Shown here in pieces: positions 20,138 through 28,754 of a DNA stretch of 64,000 bases (position 1 is its first letter; the number at the start of each line of letters is the position of its first letter). This stretch comes from Cryomorphaceae bacterium BACL29 MAG-121220-bin8 (GTDB lineage Bacteria > Bacteroidota > Bacteroidia > Flavobacteriales > Flavobacteriaceae). The notes beneath the pieces were generated by a model, which saw only the letters and a list, made by a program, of their open reading frames with translations, was not told the origin of the DNA and made no database searches. The position numbers and the translations under genes are program-made. The stretch lies in assembly GCA_905181705.1 (NCBI GenBank), contig CAJIYP010000001.1, positions 62,001 through 126,000 of the forward strand, written 5' to 3'.

Positions 20138-21380
20138 GCTGTTTAATTTTTCTGTAAAGTGTCCTTTCTGAAATTCCAAGCTCTGTTGCCGCCGCTTTTC
20201 TTTTTCCTTTATTTCTTTCCAATGCTTTTATTATTAATTCTAATTCTTTATCTTGAATTGATAGTGTTTCTTCTTCACTTATTTCTTCTGCAAAATGATA
20301 TTTATCTTCAACTGGAGCAGTCTTTTCAAAACCTATCTTGTTTTTATTTATTTCAATTAGTTCAGACGCTTTAGATTCAACTTCATTTTTTGAATCATAA
20401 AGTTTTTCTAAACCACTTACTTCCTCGTTGTTAAAATCTACACTTCTATCATTATTATTTAAATGTTGAGTGATTTTTTTTAAATCATTTAAATCTTTTT
20501 TCATGTCAAAAAGAATTTTGTACAAAATCTCTCTTTCATTTGAGAAATCACTAGAATCTTTTTGCTTATTTAAAACAGTGGGCAGATTTGAATTAAAATC
20601 TGGCAAATATGATTGCAACAAAGAAACTGAAATATTTCTTTTTTCTTCAAGGACAGATAATTGCTCAGCTACATTTCTTAATTGTCTAACATTTCCATTC
20701 CATGAATATAGAGTCAGTAGTTTTTGAGCATTATCATCCAAACGAACAGTTGGCATGTTATATTTTTTTGCAAAATCGGATGCAAATTTTCTAAATAATA
20801 AATGTATGTCCTCTTTTCTATTTCTTAAAGGTGGAATTTTTATTTCCACCGTACTAAGTCTATAATAAAGATCCTCTCTAAACTTACCTTTATGAATTGC
20901 TGAGTCCATAATTAAATTTGTAGCAGCTACTATCCTTACATTTGTTTTATGAACCTCAGATGATCCAACTTTTATGAATTCTCCATTTTCCAATACTCTT
21001 AACAATCTAACTTGTGTGGTAAGCGGGAGTTCGCCGACTTCATCCAAAAAAATAGTTCCTCCATCTGCAACCTCAAAATAACCTTTTCTGGAATTAGTAG
21101 CTCCAGTGAAAGCCCCTTTTTCATGTCCAAATAATTCTGAATCAATCGTTCCCTCAGGAATGGCCCCACAGTTTACAGCAATATATTTATTATGCTTTCT
21201 ATGAGACAATTGATGTATGATTTTAGGGAAACTCTCTTTACCGACTCCACTTTCACCAGTTACAAGAACTGAAATATCAGTTGGAGAGACTCTAACGGCT
21301 TTTTCAATTGCTCTATTTAGCAAAGGATCGTTTCCAATTATTTCAAAGCGCTGTTTGATTGTCTGAGTAGATAATTCCAT
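20121..21380 (-). CDS. Sigma-54 interaction (AAA+) transcriptional activator without receiver domain
   Basis: Activator of sigma-54 RNA polymerase. The AAA+ domain starts almost at the N-terminus, with Walker A GESGVGKE (residues 42-49), the sigma-54 contact loop GAFTGA, Walker B GGTIFLDEVGELP and the arginine finger in FREDLYYRLS. A linker of variable, charged sequence follows, then a Fis-type HTH (AAATELGISERTLYRKIKQH) at the end. The ATG at 21380 is chosen over one at 21416 because it clears the miaB stop and begins the conserved TIKQRFEIIGNDPLLNRAI. There is no receiver or sensor domain, so how it is controlled is unknown. Conserved next to miaB and lptE in Bacteroidota. Confidence 0.92.
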   Translation of the reverse strand: MELSTQTIKQRFEIIGNDPLLNRAIEKAVRVSPTDISVLVTGESGVGKESFPKIIHQLSHRKHNKYIAVNCGAIPEGTIDSELFGHEKGAFTGATNSRKGYFEVADGGTIFLDEVGELPLTTQVRLLRVLENGEFIKVGSSEVHKTNVRIVAATNLIMDSAIHKGKFREDLYYRLSTVEIKIPPLRNRKEDIHLLFRKFASDFAKKYNMPTVRLDDNAQKLLTLYSWNGNVRQLRNVAEQLSVLEEKRNISVSLLQSYLPDFNSNLPTVLNKQKDSSDFSNEREILYKILFDMKKDLNDLKKITQHLNNNDRSVDFNNEEVSGLEKLYDSKNEVESKASELIEINKNKIGFEKTAPVEDKYHFAEEISEEETLSIQDKELELIIKALERNKGKRKAAATELGISERTLYRKIKQHDLEL

Positions 21381-21384
21381 TTGA

Positions 21385-22815
21385 TTATTTGTTAGAGTAC
21401 CCAACCGCTTCTCCAATTAGAGTTGCTGATGTGCAATTATTAATTAAAACTTTTACAAAATCACCAATTTTATATATTTCTTTATTAAAAACTACAACAG
21501 TGTTTTGTTGATTCCTTCCGCTCCACTGGTTACTTGATTTTTTTGATTCTTTTTCAATTAAAACCTCAACAATTTTTCCAATATACTCATTGGTTCTATG
21601 ATTACTGTGTTTTTGTTGAAGATCTACAATTTCTTGTAACCTATTTTTTTTAATTAATTCACTAATATTATCATCGTATTTTTTTGCTGCAAAAGTTCCA
21701 GGTCTTTCAGAATATTTAAACATATATCCAAAATCATATTTAACTTTACACATTAGTTCAAGAGTTAATTCATGGTCTTTATCTGTTTCATTAGGAAACC
21801 CTGTTATCATATCTTGTGAAATAGAACAATCAGGAATTATTTGTTTAATTTTTTTGACCAAGCTTAAATATTCCTCTCTTGTATGTTGTCGATTCATAGC
21901 TTTTAAAACACTATTACTTCCAGATTGAACTGGAAGATGAATGTGATTACAAATATTTTTATATTTTGACATTGTGACTATCACATTTAAACCCATGTCC
22001 TGAGGATTTGATGTAGAAAACCTAACTCTTAGAAGAGGAAAAGTTTCAGCAACTAATTTTAATAATTTTGAAAAATTTATTGAAGTTTTTTGTCTTAATT
22101 CACTAATCTTTTTAAAATCTTTTTTAAGTCCTCCACCATACCATAAGTAGCTATCCACATTTTGGCCTAGAAGAGTTACTTCTTTATAATTTTTATCCAC
22201 TAGTGTTTTAATCTCTTCTAAAATACTTTTTGGATCTCGGCTTCTTTCTCTTCCTCTTGTAAAGGGTACAACACAAAAGGAACACATGTTATCACAGCCT
22301 CTAGTTATAGAAACAAAAGCGGTAACTCCATTTGAGGATAGTCGAATAGGGCTTATATCTCCATATGTTTCATCTTTAGATAATATTACATTTACTGCGT
22401 TTCTCCCTTCGTTTACTTCTTTAATTAAATTTGGAAGGTCTTTGTATGCATCAGGTCCTACCACCAAGTCTACAATTTTTTCTTCTTCTAAAAATTTATT
22501 TTTTAAACGTTCAGCCATACAACCCAAAACACCCACTTTTAAATTTTTATTATTTCTTTTTAATTTATTAAAACCCTCAAGTCTTTTTCTAACAGTTTGC
22601 TCAGCTTTATCCCTAATTGAACAAGTATTGAGTAATATTAAGTCCGCATCATTTAAGTTTTTTGTTGAATCATAGCCTTCTTTTGAGACGATTGAGGCTA
22701 CCACTTCGCTATCTGCAAAATTCATTTGACAACCATAACTTTCTATATAAAACTTTTTGGAATTAGTTACAGTTGAAGTAGATTCTTTATTTAAAATTTG
22801 TATTTCTGCGTTCAT
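21385..22815 (-). CDS. miaB: tRNA (ms2i6A37) methylthiotransferase MiaB
   Basis: Radical-SAM enzyme that adds a methylthio group to i6A37 of tRNAs reading UNN codons. The UPF0004 domain carries its three cluster cysteines (SYGCQMNF, LNTCSIRD, VLGCMAER). The radical-SAM motif is CDNMCSFC, and a C-terminal TRAM domain follows. I favour the ATG at 22815, since the extra N-terminal residues from 22842 are not conserved in the family. The gene is divergent from topA and starts the run that ends with secG. Confidence 0.95.
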   Translation of the reverse strand: MNAEIQILNKESTSTVTNSKKFYIESYGCQMNFADSEVVASIVSKEGYDSTKNLNDADLILLNTCSIRDKAEQTVRKRLEGFNKLKRNNKNLKVGVLGCMAERLKNKFLEEEKIVDLVVGPDAYKDLPNLIKEVNEGRNAVNVILSKDETYGDISPIRLSSNGVTAFVSITRGCDNMCSFCVVPFTRGRERSRDPKSILEEIKTLVDKNYKEVTLLGQNVDSYLWYGGGLKKDFKKISELRQKTSINFSKLLKLVAETFPLLRVRFSTSNPQDMGLNVIVTMSKYKNICNHIHLPVQSGSNSVLKAMNRQHTREEYLSLVKKIKQIIPDCSISQDMITGFPNETDKDHELTLELMCKVKYDFGYMFKYSERPGTFAAKKYDDNISELIKKNRLQEIVDLQQKHSNHRTNEYIGKIVEVLIEKESKKSSNQWSGRNQQNTVVVFNKEIYKIGDFVKVLINNCTSATLIGEAVGYSNK

Positions 22816-22855
22816 TGAATGTAAATCATTAAAACTCAGCAAATATAATAATTTA

Positions 22856-22868
22856 TGACATTATGTCA
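22856..22868. promoter_or_regulatory. Perfect 13-bp palindrome between miaB and topA
   Basis: TGACATTATGTCA is a perfect inverted repeat with a 3-nt centre, in the divergent spacer about 40 bp from the miaB ATG and about 70 bp upstream of the topA -7 box. It could be a dimer-binding operator. The regulator is unknown. Confidence 0.35.
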
Positions 22869-22935
22869 GTGATAATTTCACTATAAATTAGAGTTTAAAA
22901 TTTATTTGCTTATTAATTGAATAAAAAAAATAATA

Positions 22936-22943
22936 TACTTTTG
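22936..22943 (+). promoter_or_regulatory. Bacteroidota -7 promoter element for topA
   Basis: TACTTTTG fits the Bacteroidota -7 box TAnnTTTG, about 20 bp before the topA ATG. The -33 element is weak: a TTG at 22917-22919 is slightly too close and a TTTG at 22905 too far. Confidence 0.42.
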
Positions 22944-22964
22944 TCTTTTTAAATTCCAAAACCA

Positions 22965-25439
22965 ATGTCCAAAAATTTAGTAATTGTTGAATCACCTGCA
23001 AAAGCAAAAACTATTGAAAAATATTTAGGAAGTGATTTTAAAGTAGCCTCTAGTTATGGGCATATTTCCGATTTACCATCTAAAGAATTGGGAGTTGATG
23101 TAGAGAATGATTTTAAGCCAAAGTATATTATATCTAAAGAAAAGAAAGATGTGGTTAGAGACCTTAAAAAGAAAGCTGATAAGGCAGACTGTGTTTGGCT
23201 AGCTAGTGATGAAGATAGAGAGGGAGAGGCTATTGCTTGGCATTTGTCTGAAAGTCTAAAACTTGATGCTAAAAAAACTAAAAGAATAGTTTTTAGGGAA
23301 ATAACTAAAAAAGCTATTTTAAATGCAATAGAAAACCCAAGAGAGATTGATTACAATGTTGTTAATGCGCAACAAGCTAGAAGAGTAATCGATAGGTTAG
23401 TTGGATTTGAAATATCTCCTATTTTATGGAGAAAAGTGAAAGGAGGTCTTTCTGCTGGACGTGTTCAATCAGTTGCTGTTAGGTTATTGGTAGATCGTGA
23501 AAAAGAGATAAATAACTTTACTCCTATTTCATCTTTTAGGGTTGTTGCAAAGTTTGCCAATCTATCCAATAATGAATTTTTGGCTCAATTATCGGGCAGT
23601 TTTAAATCAAAAGAAGATGCTATTGATTTTTTAGAAAAAAGTATTGATGCGAAGTTTAACATTTCTTCAATCGATAAAAAACCTGTAAAAAAATCTCCTT
23701 CTCCACCATTTACCACTTCAACTCTACAACAAGAAGCATCTAGAAAGTTAGGTTTTAATGTCAGTAGAACTATGTCTGCGGCTCAAAAACTATATGAATC
23801 TGGAAATATTACCTACATGCGTACAGATAGTGTAAATTTATCTAATGACGCTTTAAAGTCTGCTGAGTTAGTGATTTCTAAAAATTACGGAGAAAAGTAT
23901 TCAAATAGAAGAAAGTTTAGCAACAAAAACAAAGGAGCTCAAGAAGCTCATGAAGCTATACGTCCGACTAATTTAGAAAATTCCGAGGTTCACATGGATT
24001 CAGATCAGTCTAAATTATATAAATTAATTTGGCTGAGAACTATTGCTTCTCAAATGAGTGAAGCTCTTTTAGAAAGAACCACATTTAAAATTAAAACAAA
24101 TGCTTACGAAAATGAATTTAGTTCAAAGGGAGAAGTAATAAAGTTTGATGGATTTTTAAAAGTATACATAGCAAGTGTGGATAATAATGAAGGCCAAGAG
24201 GGTTCTGGATTACTTCCGTCGTTAAGTGTGGGTGAGGCTTTGGAAAATATAGCTATTGTAGCTACAGAAAAATTTTCTAGACCACCATACAGATTTTCTG
24301 AAGCTGCATTAGTAAAAAAACTTGAGGAGTTAGGTATTGGAAGACCTTCGACTTATGCTCCTACTATTACTACTATTCAAAACAGAAAATACGTTTCTAA
24401 AGGAATTTTTGAAGGAGATGAAAGAAGTTATTGTGAACTAAAATTGAAAAATGGAAATATTAATTCTGTTATTCAAAAAGAAATTACTGGGTCTGACAAA
24501 GGAAAGCTGGTACCAACAGAAGTTGGTATAATTGTAACTGATTTTTTAGTTAATAATTTTAAAAATATTTTAGATTATAATTTTACTGCAAGTGTTGAAC
24601 AAGATTTTGATAAAATAGCAAATGGAGAAAAAGAATGGACCAGTATTTTAAAAGAATTCTACGGAACTTTTCATCCTAATGTTGAGGATGTTAAGGAAAA
24701 TGCTGAAAGAGAATCAGGTGAAAGATTATTAGGGCTAGATCCTGCTAGCGGAAGAAAGGTCATTGTTAGGTTAGGTAAGTTTGGACCAATGGTTCAAATT
24801 GGAAGTGTGGATGAAGAAGAAAAACCAATTTTTGCAGGACTTCTTCCACATCAAAAAATAAGTAAAATTAGTTTAGAAGAAAGTCTAGAGCTATTCAAAC
24901 TTCCTTGTTATTTGGGTGATTTTGAAAATGAAAAAGTGGAATCTAATGCAGGAAGATTTGGCCCTTATGTTAAACATAATAATGTGTTTGTTTCTCTTCC
25001 CAAGGGCTTAAACCCCTTGGAAGTAACTTTAGAACAGGCAATAGAACTCATTCATGAAAAAAGAAAAATTGATGCTCCTATAGGTAATTACGAAGGTCAT
25101 GACATTAGTAAAGGCAAAGGAAGGTTTGGTCCTTTTATCAAATGGAACGGATTATTTATAAATGTGAATAAAACTTATGATTTTGATAATTTATCCCAAG
25201 AAGATTGCAACACCCTAATCGAATACAAAAAGAAAAAAGAAGCTGAAAAACTTTTAAGAATCTGGGAAGAAGAGGGGGTTAGAATTGAAAAAGCTAGATG
25301 GGGAAGGTTTAATGTAATTAAGGGAAAAGTCAAAGTGGAGCTACCTAAAGGTACTGATATTGATAAGTTTTCACTAGAGGATGTAATTGCTTTTTTTAAA
25401 AAAAAACCTACCAAAAAAAATAAATCTAAAAAGAAATAA
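22965..25439 (+). CDS. topA: DNA topoisomerase I
   Basis: Type IA topoisomerase that relaxes negative supercoils. The Toprim domain begins at the N-terminus (NLVIVESPAKAKTIEKYLG, with DEDREGEAIAWHL further on). The catalytic Tyr lies in NITYMRTDSVNLS. Instead of enteric zinc fingers the C-terminus has repeated short beta domains (GKFGPMVQIG, GRFGPYVKHN, GRFGPFIKWNG, WGRFNVIKG) and a Lys-rich tail, as in other Bacteroidota. Length (824 aa) is normal. The stop overlaps the next ATG by 1 bp. Confidence 0.98.
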   Translation: MSKNLVIVESPAKAKTIEKYLGSDFKVASSYGHISDLPSKELGVDVENDFKPKYIISKEKKDVVRDLKKKADKADCVWLASDEDREGEAIAWHLSESLKLDAKKTKRIVFREITKKAILNAIENPREIDYNVVNAQQARRVIDRLVGFEISPILWRKVKGGLSAGRVQSVAVRLLVDREKEINNFTPISSFRVVAKFANLSNNEFLAQLSGSFKSKEDAIDFLEKSIDAKFNISSIDKKPVKKSPSPPFTTSTLQQEASRKLGFNVSRTMSAAQKLYESGNITYMRTDSVNLSNDALKSAELVISKNYGEKYSNRRKFSNKNKGAQEAHEAIRPTNLENSEVHMDSDQSKLYKLIWLRTIASQMSEALLERTTFKIKTNAYENEFSSKGEVIKFDGFLKVYIASVDNNEGQEGSGLLPSLSVGEALENIAIVATEKFSRPPYRFSEAALVKKLEELGIGRPSTYAPTITTIQNRKYVSKGIFEGDERSYCELKLKNGNINSVIQKEITGSDKGKLVPTEVGIIVTDFLVNNFKNILDYNFTASVEQDFDKIANGEKEWTSILKEFYGTFHPNVEDVKENAERESGERLLGLDPASGRKVIVRLGKFGPMVQIGSVDEEEKPIFAGLLPHQKISKISLEESLELFKLPCYLGDFENEKVESNAGRFGPYVKHNNVFVSLPKGLNPLEVTLEQAIELIHEKRKIDAPIGNYEGHDISKGKGRFGPFIKWNGLFINVNKTYDFDNLSQEDCNTLIEYKKKKEAEKLLRIWEEEGVRIEKARWGRFNVIKGKVKVELPKGTDIDKFSLEDVIAFFKKKPTKKNKSKKK

Positions 25440-26578
25440 TGATTTCTGATTTTTTAGCACCAGTTGAAAATGAAATCTTAAAATTTAAAAAAACCCTTCC
25501 TCAAGCATCGGTTGGAAAGAAAATTTCATGCTATGGTGTTGATGTTTGTGATTTGTCAAAAACAGATATTGCTTTAGTAGGATTAAATGAATCAAGGGGT
25601 TCTGATGATGTCAATAAAAATTATTTAAAAACCAACAATTTAAGAAAAGAGCTATATTCTCTTTTTTGTGGTGATTGGAGCGTTAATTTAATTGATTTGG
25701 GAGATGTGATTAATGGGGATAAGCTTTCTGATTCCTATTATGCAATTCAAATTATTTCTGAAATATTATTAAAAAATAATGTAATCCCTATTTTTATTGG
25801 TGGAACTCAGGATTTGACATTTCCAATTTATAAATCCTATTGCAAAAAGGGTGTTGTCATTAATTTAACCACGATTGATAATAAATTTGATGTAGGTCAG
25901 ATTAAAAAAGAAATTAATAATAGGTCTTTTCTCTCCAATATTATTTTAGATGAAAAAAACGAGTTAAATCATTATTCTAATATTGGTTTTCAAACTTTTT
26001 TAAATTCACAAGAAGAAATAGATTTATTAGAAAAAATGCATTTTGAATCCTATAGACTAGGTGAGGTAAATCGTAATATTGAAATAATCGAGCCTTGTTT
26101 AAGAAATTCTAACATTATTTCTGTTGATTTTAAATCTATTAAAGCTTCTGAATTAAATTTTGCTCATAATTATCCCAATGGATTTCAAAGTAATCAAATT
26201 TGTGTTATTTCAAGATATATAGGTTTAAGTAATAATGTATCTTCCTTTGGAATTTTTGAAGTTTTTGATAACGATATTTCTTGTTCGCTGTTATCTCAAG
26301 TTATATGGTATTTTATTGAAGGGTTTTCAATACGAATAGCAGAAAACCCAAGAAATGAAGATTTTAAAGGAAAATCATATCATGTATCTGTAGGAAATGA
26401 GCAATTAAAGTTTTTTAAAAGTGAGCTGAGCCAAAAGTGGTGGCTTGAATTAAATGGATTAAATAATAATTCTAACGATAGTACGTTAATACCTTGTAGT
26501 AATCAAGATTATATTGATGCAGGTAACCAAAAGATTTCTAAAAGAATTTTATTAAGTTTGAAAAGAAATTTCGTTTAA
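25439..26578 (+). CDS. Arginase/formimidoylglutamase-fold protein lacking canonical metal ligands
   Basis: A 379-residue protein of the ureohydrolase fold that in Flavobacteriia sits between topA and gldK and is commonly named formimidoylglutamase. The canonical manganese motifs are degraded. GGxHD reads GGTQD (121-125), the DAHxD motif is replaced by the region LTTIDNKFD, and SxDxDxxDP reads SVDFKSIKAS. The overall fold and the segment GFQTFLNSQEEID are retained. Catalysis of the usual type is therefore doubtful, and a structural or regulatory role is possible. Its conserved place before the T9SS genes hints at a link to gliding or secretion (inference). Confidence 0.75.
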   Translation: MISDFLAPVENEILKFKKTLPQASVGKKISCYGVDVCDLSKTDIALVGLNESRGSDDVNKNYLKTNNLRKELYSLFCGDWSVNLIDLGDVINGDKLSDSYYAIQIISEILLKNNVIPIFIGGTQDLTFPIYKSYCKKGVVINLTTIDNKFDVGQIKKEINNRSFLSNIILDEKNELNHYSNIGFQTFLNSQEEIDLLEKMHFESYRLGEVNRNIEIIEPCLRNSNIISVDFKSIKASELNFAHNYPNGFQSNQICVISRYIGLSNNVSSFGIFEVFDNDISCSLLSQVIWYFIEGFSIRIAENPRNEDFKGKSYHVSVGNEQLKFFKSELSQKWWLELNGLNNNSNDSTLIPCSNQDYIDAGNQKISKRILLSLKRNFV

Positions 26579-26654
26579 TTAAATCAAAAGTTTATTTTAG
26601 CATCCAGAATTATGTATTTTTAATGATTCTAAAACTTAGAAAAAATAAAATTTA

Positions 26655-28091
26655 GTGAAAAAAATATTTTTATTACTTATTGTTTCTGCCCTAATTGTTT
26701 CATGTTCTAAATCTGATAGAGGGGAGCTAATAGGTGCAAAAACTCAAAAGTTTTTCCCGTCTCAGCCCTTGGGCATGATATTAGTCCCTAGCGGTTCTTT
26801 TTTAATGGGTATGGCTGATGATGATTACGTGAAATTAGAAAATGCACCCGTTAGTACGGTTTCTATTAAAGCATTTTACATGGACGAAACGGAAATAACA
26901 AACGGAGAATACAAGCAATTTGTAAATTGGGTTAGAGATTCAGTGGTTAGAGACGCCTTGGCTAAACGAGCTATTTTTGAATTAGGTGATGCTCCAAGTC
27001 AGGAAGATTTAGATAAAGACAATAGTATAAATACCTTTTATCCTAGTTACCAAGTTCAGGAGGATGTAGCTGATGAAGAAAAAGGTGGCTATACACTATA
27101 TAAGGATGACGTTTCTTTTGGAATTGATTTTGATGATAAAAGCACCTATTCTTTAAATTACGATAATGATATCCTTTGGGACAGAGAGGACTATCCTGAT
27201 TTAGCCTATGCTCAGGTAATGGAAGGGGAGTTTGAAGAAGGAACTGGATTTTTCCTTCCAAAAGAGGAATCCTTTAACGGGGAAAGAACCTTCAATACAA
27301 AAAAAATTGAGTATACTTTTACTGAGTTTGACGCCGAAGCAGCAATAAAATCTGATAGCGACTCAAGAAAAAACTTTTTTAAGGAAAAAACAATTGCTAT
27401 TTATCCTGATACAACAGCATGGATTAAGGATTTTTCTTACAGCTATAACGAGCCTATGCATAACGATTATTTCTGGCATGATGCATATAATGAATATCCT
27501 GTTGTCGGAGTATCTTGGGAGCAGGCAAAAGCTTTTGCTCATTGGAGAACCATGTATAAGAACAGCTATCAAAAGTCAAGAAAAAAGAATGGTCAAAGAG
27601 TAGCCTCTTTTAGATTGCCTAGTGAAGCGGAATGGGAATATGCTGCTAGAGGAGGATTAGAATCTGCCACCTACCCCTGGGGAGGTCCTTACACGATAGA
27701 TGCCAAAGGTTGTTTCTTGGCTAATTTTAAACCAAACAGAGGAGATTACGCATCTGATAATGCGCTTTACACTGTTGAAGCTAAATCTTATTGGCCAAAT
27801 GATTATGGTCTGTATAATATGGCAGGAAATGTCTCTGAGTGGACAGATTCCTCTTACGATAAAGGAGCCTATGGTTTTGACATGGGACTTAATCCAAATG
27901 TTTCTGATTCAACAAACTTGAGAAAAGTTACAAGAGGAGGTTCTTGGAAAGATATTGCTTATTTCCTCAGAGTAAGTGCTAGAGATTATGAGTACCAAGA
28001 CGAAAAAAGATCATATATTGGTTTTAGAACTGTGCAAGATTATTTGGGAGAGGACATTGGAATTAATGACAATCCAAACAAAGTTTTTTAA
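26655..28091 (+). CDS. gldK: T9SS outer-membrane lipoprotein GldK
   Basis: Lipoprotein of the type IX secretion ring with a formylglycine-generating-enzyme-like domain. The start codon is GTG; it is supported because it begins a clean lipoprotein signal (MKKIFLLLIVSALIVSC, Cys17) followed by SDRGELIGAK, as in known GldK. The FGE-sulfatase fold spans about residues 38-460 (GMILVPSGSFLMGMADDD, VVGVSWEQAKAFAHWR, RLPSEAEWEYAARGG, NMAGNVSEWTDSSY). GldK forms a periplasmic ring with GldN at the outer membrane. It is first in gldKLMN. Confidence 0.96.
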   Translation: MKKIFLLLIVSALIVSCSKSDRGELIGAKTQKFFPSQPLGMILVPSGSFLMGMADDDYVKLENAPVSTVSIKAFYMDETEITNGEYKQFVNWVRDSVVRDALAKRAIFELGDAPSQEDLDKDNSINTFYPSYQVQEDVADEEKGGYTLYKDDVSFGIDFDDKSTYSLNYDNDILWDREDYPDLAYAQVMEGEFEEGTGFFLPKEESFNGERTFNTKKIEYTFTEFDAEAAIKSDSDSRKNFFKEKTIAIYPDTTAWIKDFSYSYNEPMHNDYFWHDAYNEYPVVGVSWEQAKAFAHWRTMYKNSYQKSRKKNGQRVASFRLPSEAEWEYAARGGLESATYPWGGPYTIDAKGCFLANFKPNRGDYASDNALYTVEAKSYWPNDYGLYNMAGNVSEWTDSSYDKGAYGFDMGLNPNVSDSTNLRKVTRGGSWKDIAYFLRVSARDYEYQDEKRSYIGFRTVQDYLGEDIGINDNPNKVF

Positions 28092-28142
28092 AAAAATATT
28101 AACTAAATTGAAATAATTAAATAACATCAAAAATAAATAGAT

Positions 28143-28745
28143 ATGAAAGCAATTAAACACAAAAGATTTTTTATTCCAGATAACGTATTAGAATTAATGT
28201 TTGGATTAGGTGCATCTGTAGTAATTATTGGAGCACTTTTGAAAATAATACATGAAGATTTTATATTTTCTGGTAATACATGGCTAATGGTAGGTCTTAT
28301 TACAGAGGCTGTCATTTTCGGAATCTCTGGTGTAAAAGGTTACATGACTATTGATCCAGATGGTTTTGAAAGTGGAGATGATATAGAAACTTTGGAGGTA
28401 GAAACACACGAGCTTGCAAAAGCTGTAAGTACTTCTATTTCTAAAATAACCAAACTTAATGAGGATTTAGCTGCTGCGAGTAAGTCTATAGGTACTCTTC
28501 ATGTTCCTTCAGATATGAATGCTCATATGAGCCAGTACAATGCAAATATTCATACAGGTGCTGTGAAGTTAGATGAAATAAACAAATTATACGAATCTTT
28601 AAGCTCACATTTACTAGAGGTGAATTCGTCTACTAGTGAAATGCATGTTCCTGAAGGATTAAATGAAGAATTAGCTAAAATGAAAAATAAAGTAGCTGCT
28701 CTAAATGCTAAATATAAGGGCATGATTAGTGCTATGAACAATTAA
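28143..28745 (+). CDS. gldL: T9SS motor stator protein GldL
   Basis: Inner-membrane subunit of the proton-driven GldLM motor that powers T9SS and gliding. Two membrane helices (about residues 17-37 and 46-66) contain K34 and the buried acidic residue E55 (GLITEAVIF), the type of residue needed for proton flow. A long cytoplasmic helical tail follows. At 200 residues it is slightly shorter than the F. johnsoniae protein. It lies 51 bp after gldK and 9 bp before gldM. Confidence 0.95.
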   Translation: MKAIKHKRFFIPDNVLELMFGLGASVVIIGALLKIIHEDFIFSGNTWLMVGLITEAVIFGISGVKGYMTIDPDGFESGDDIETLEVETHELAKAVSTSISKITKLNEDLAAASKSIGTLHVPSDMNAHMSQYNANIHTGAVKLDEINKLYESLSSHLLEVNSSTSEMHVPEGLNEELAKMKNKVAALNAKYKGMISAMNN

Positions 28746-28754
28746 AAAACAATT

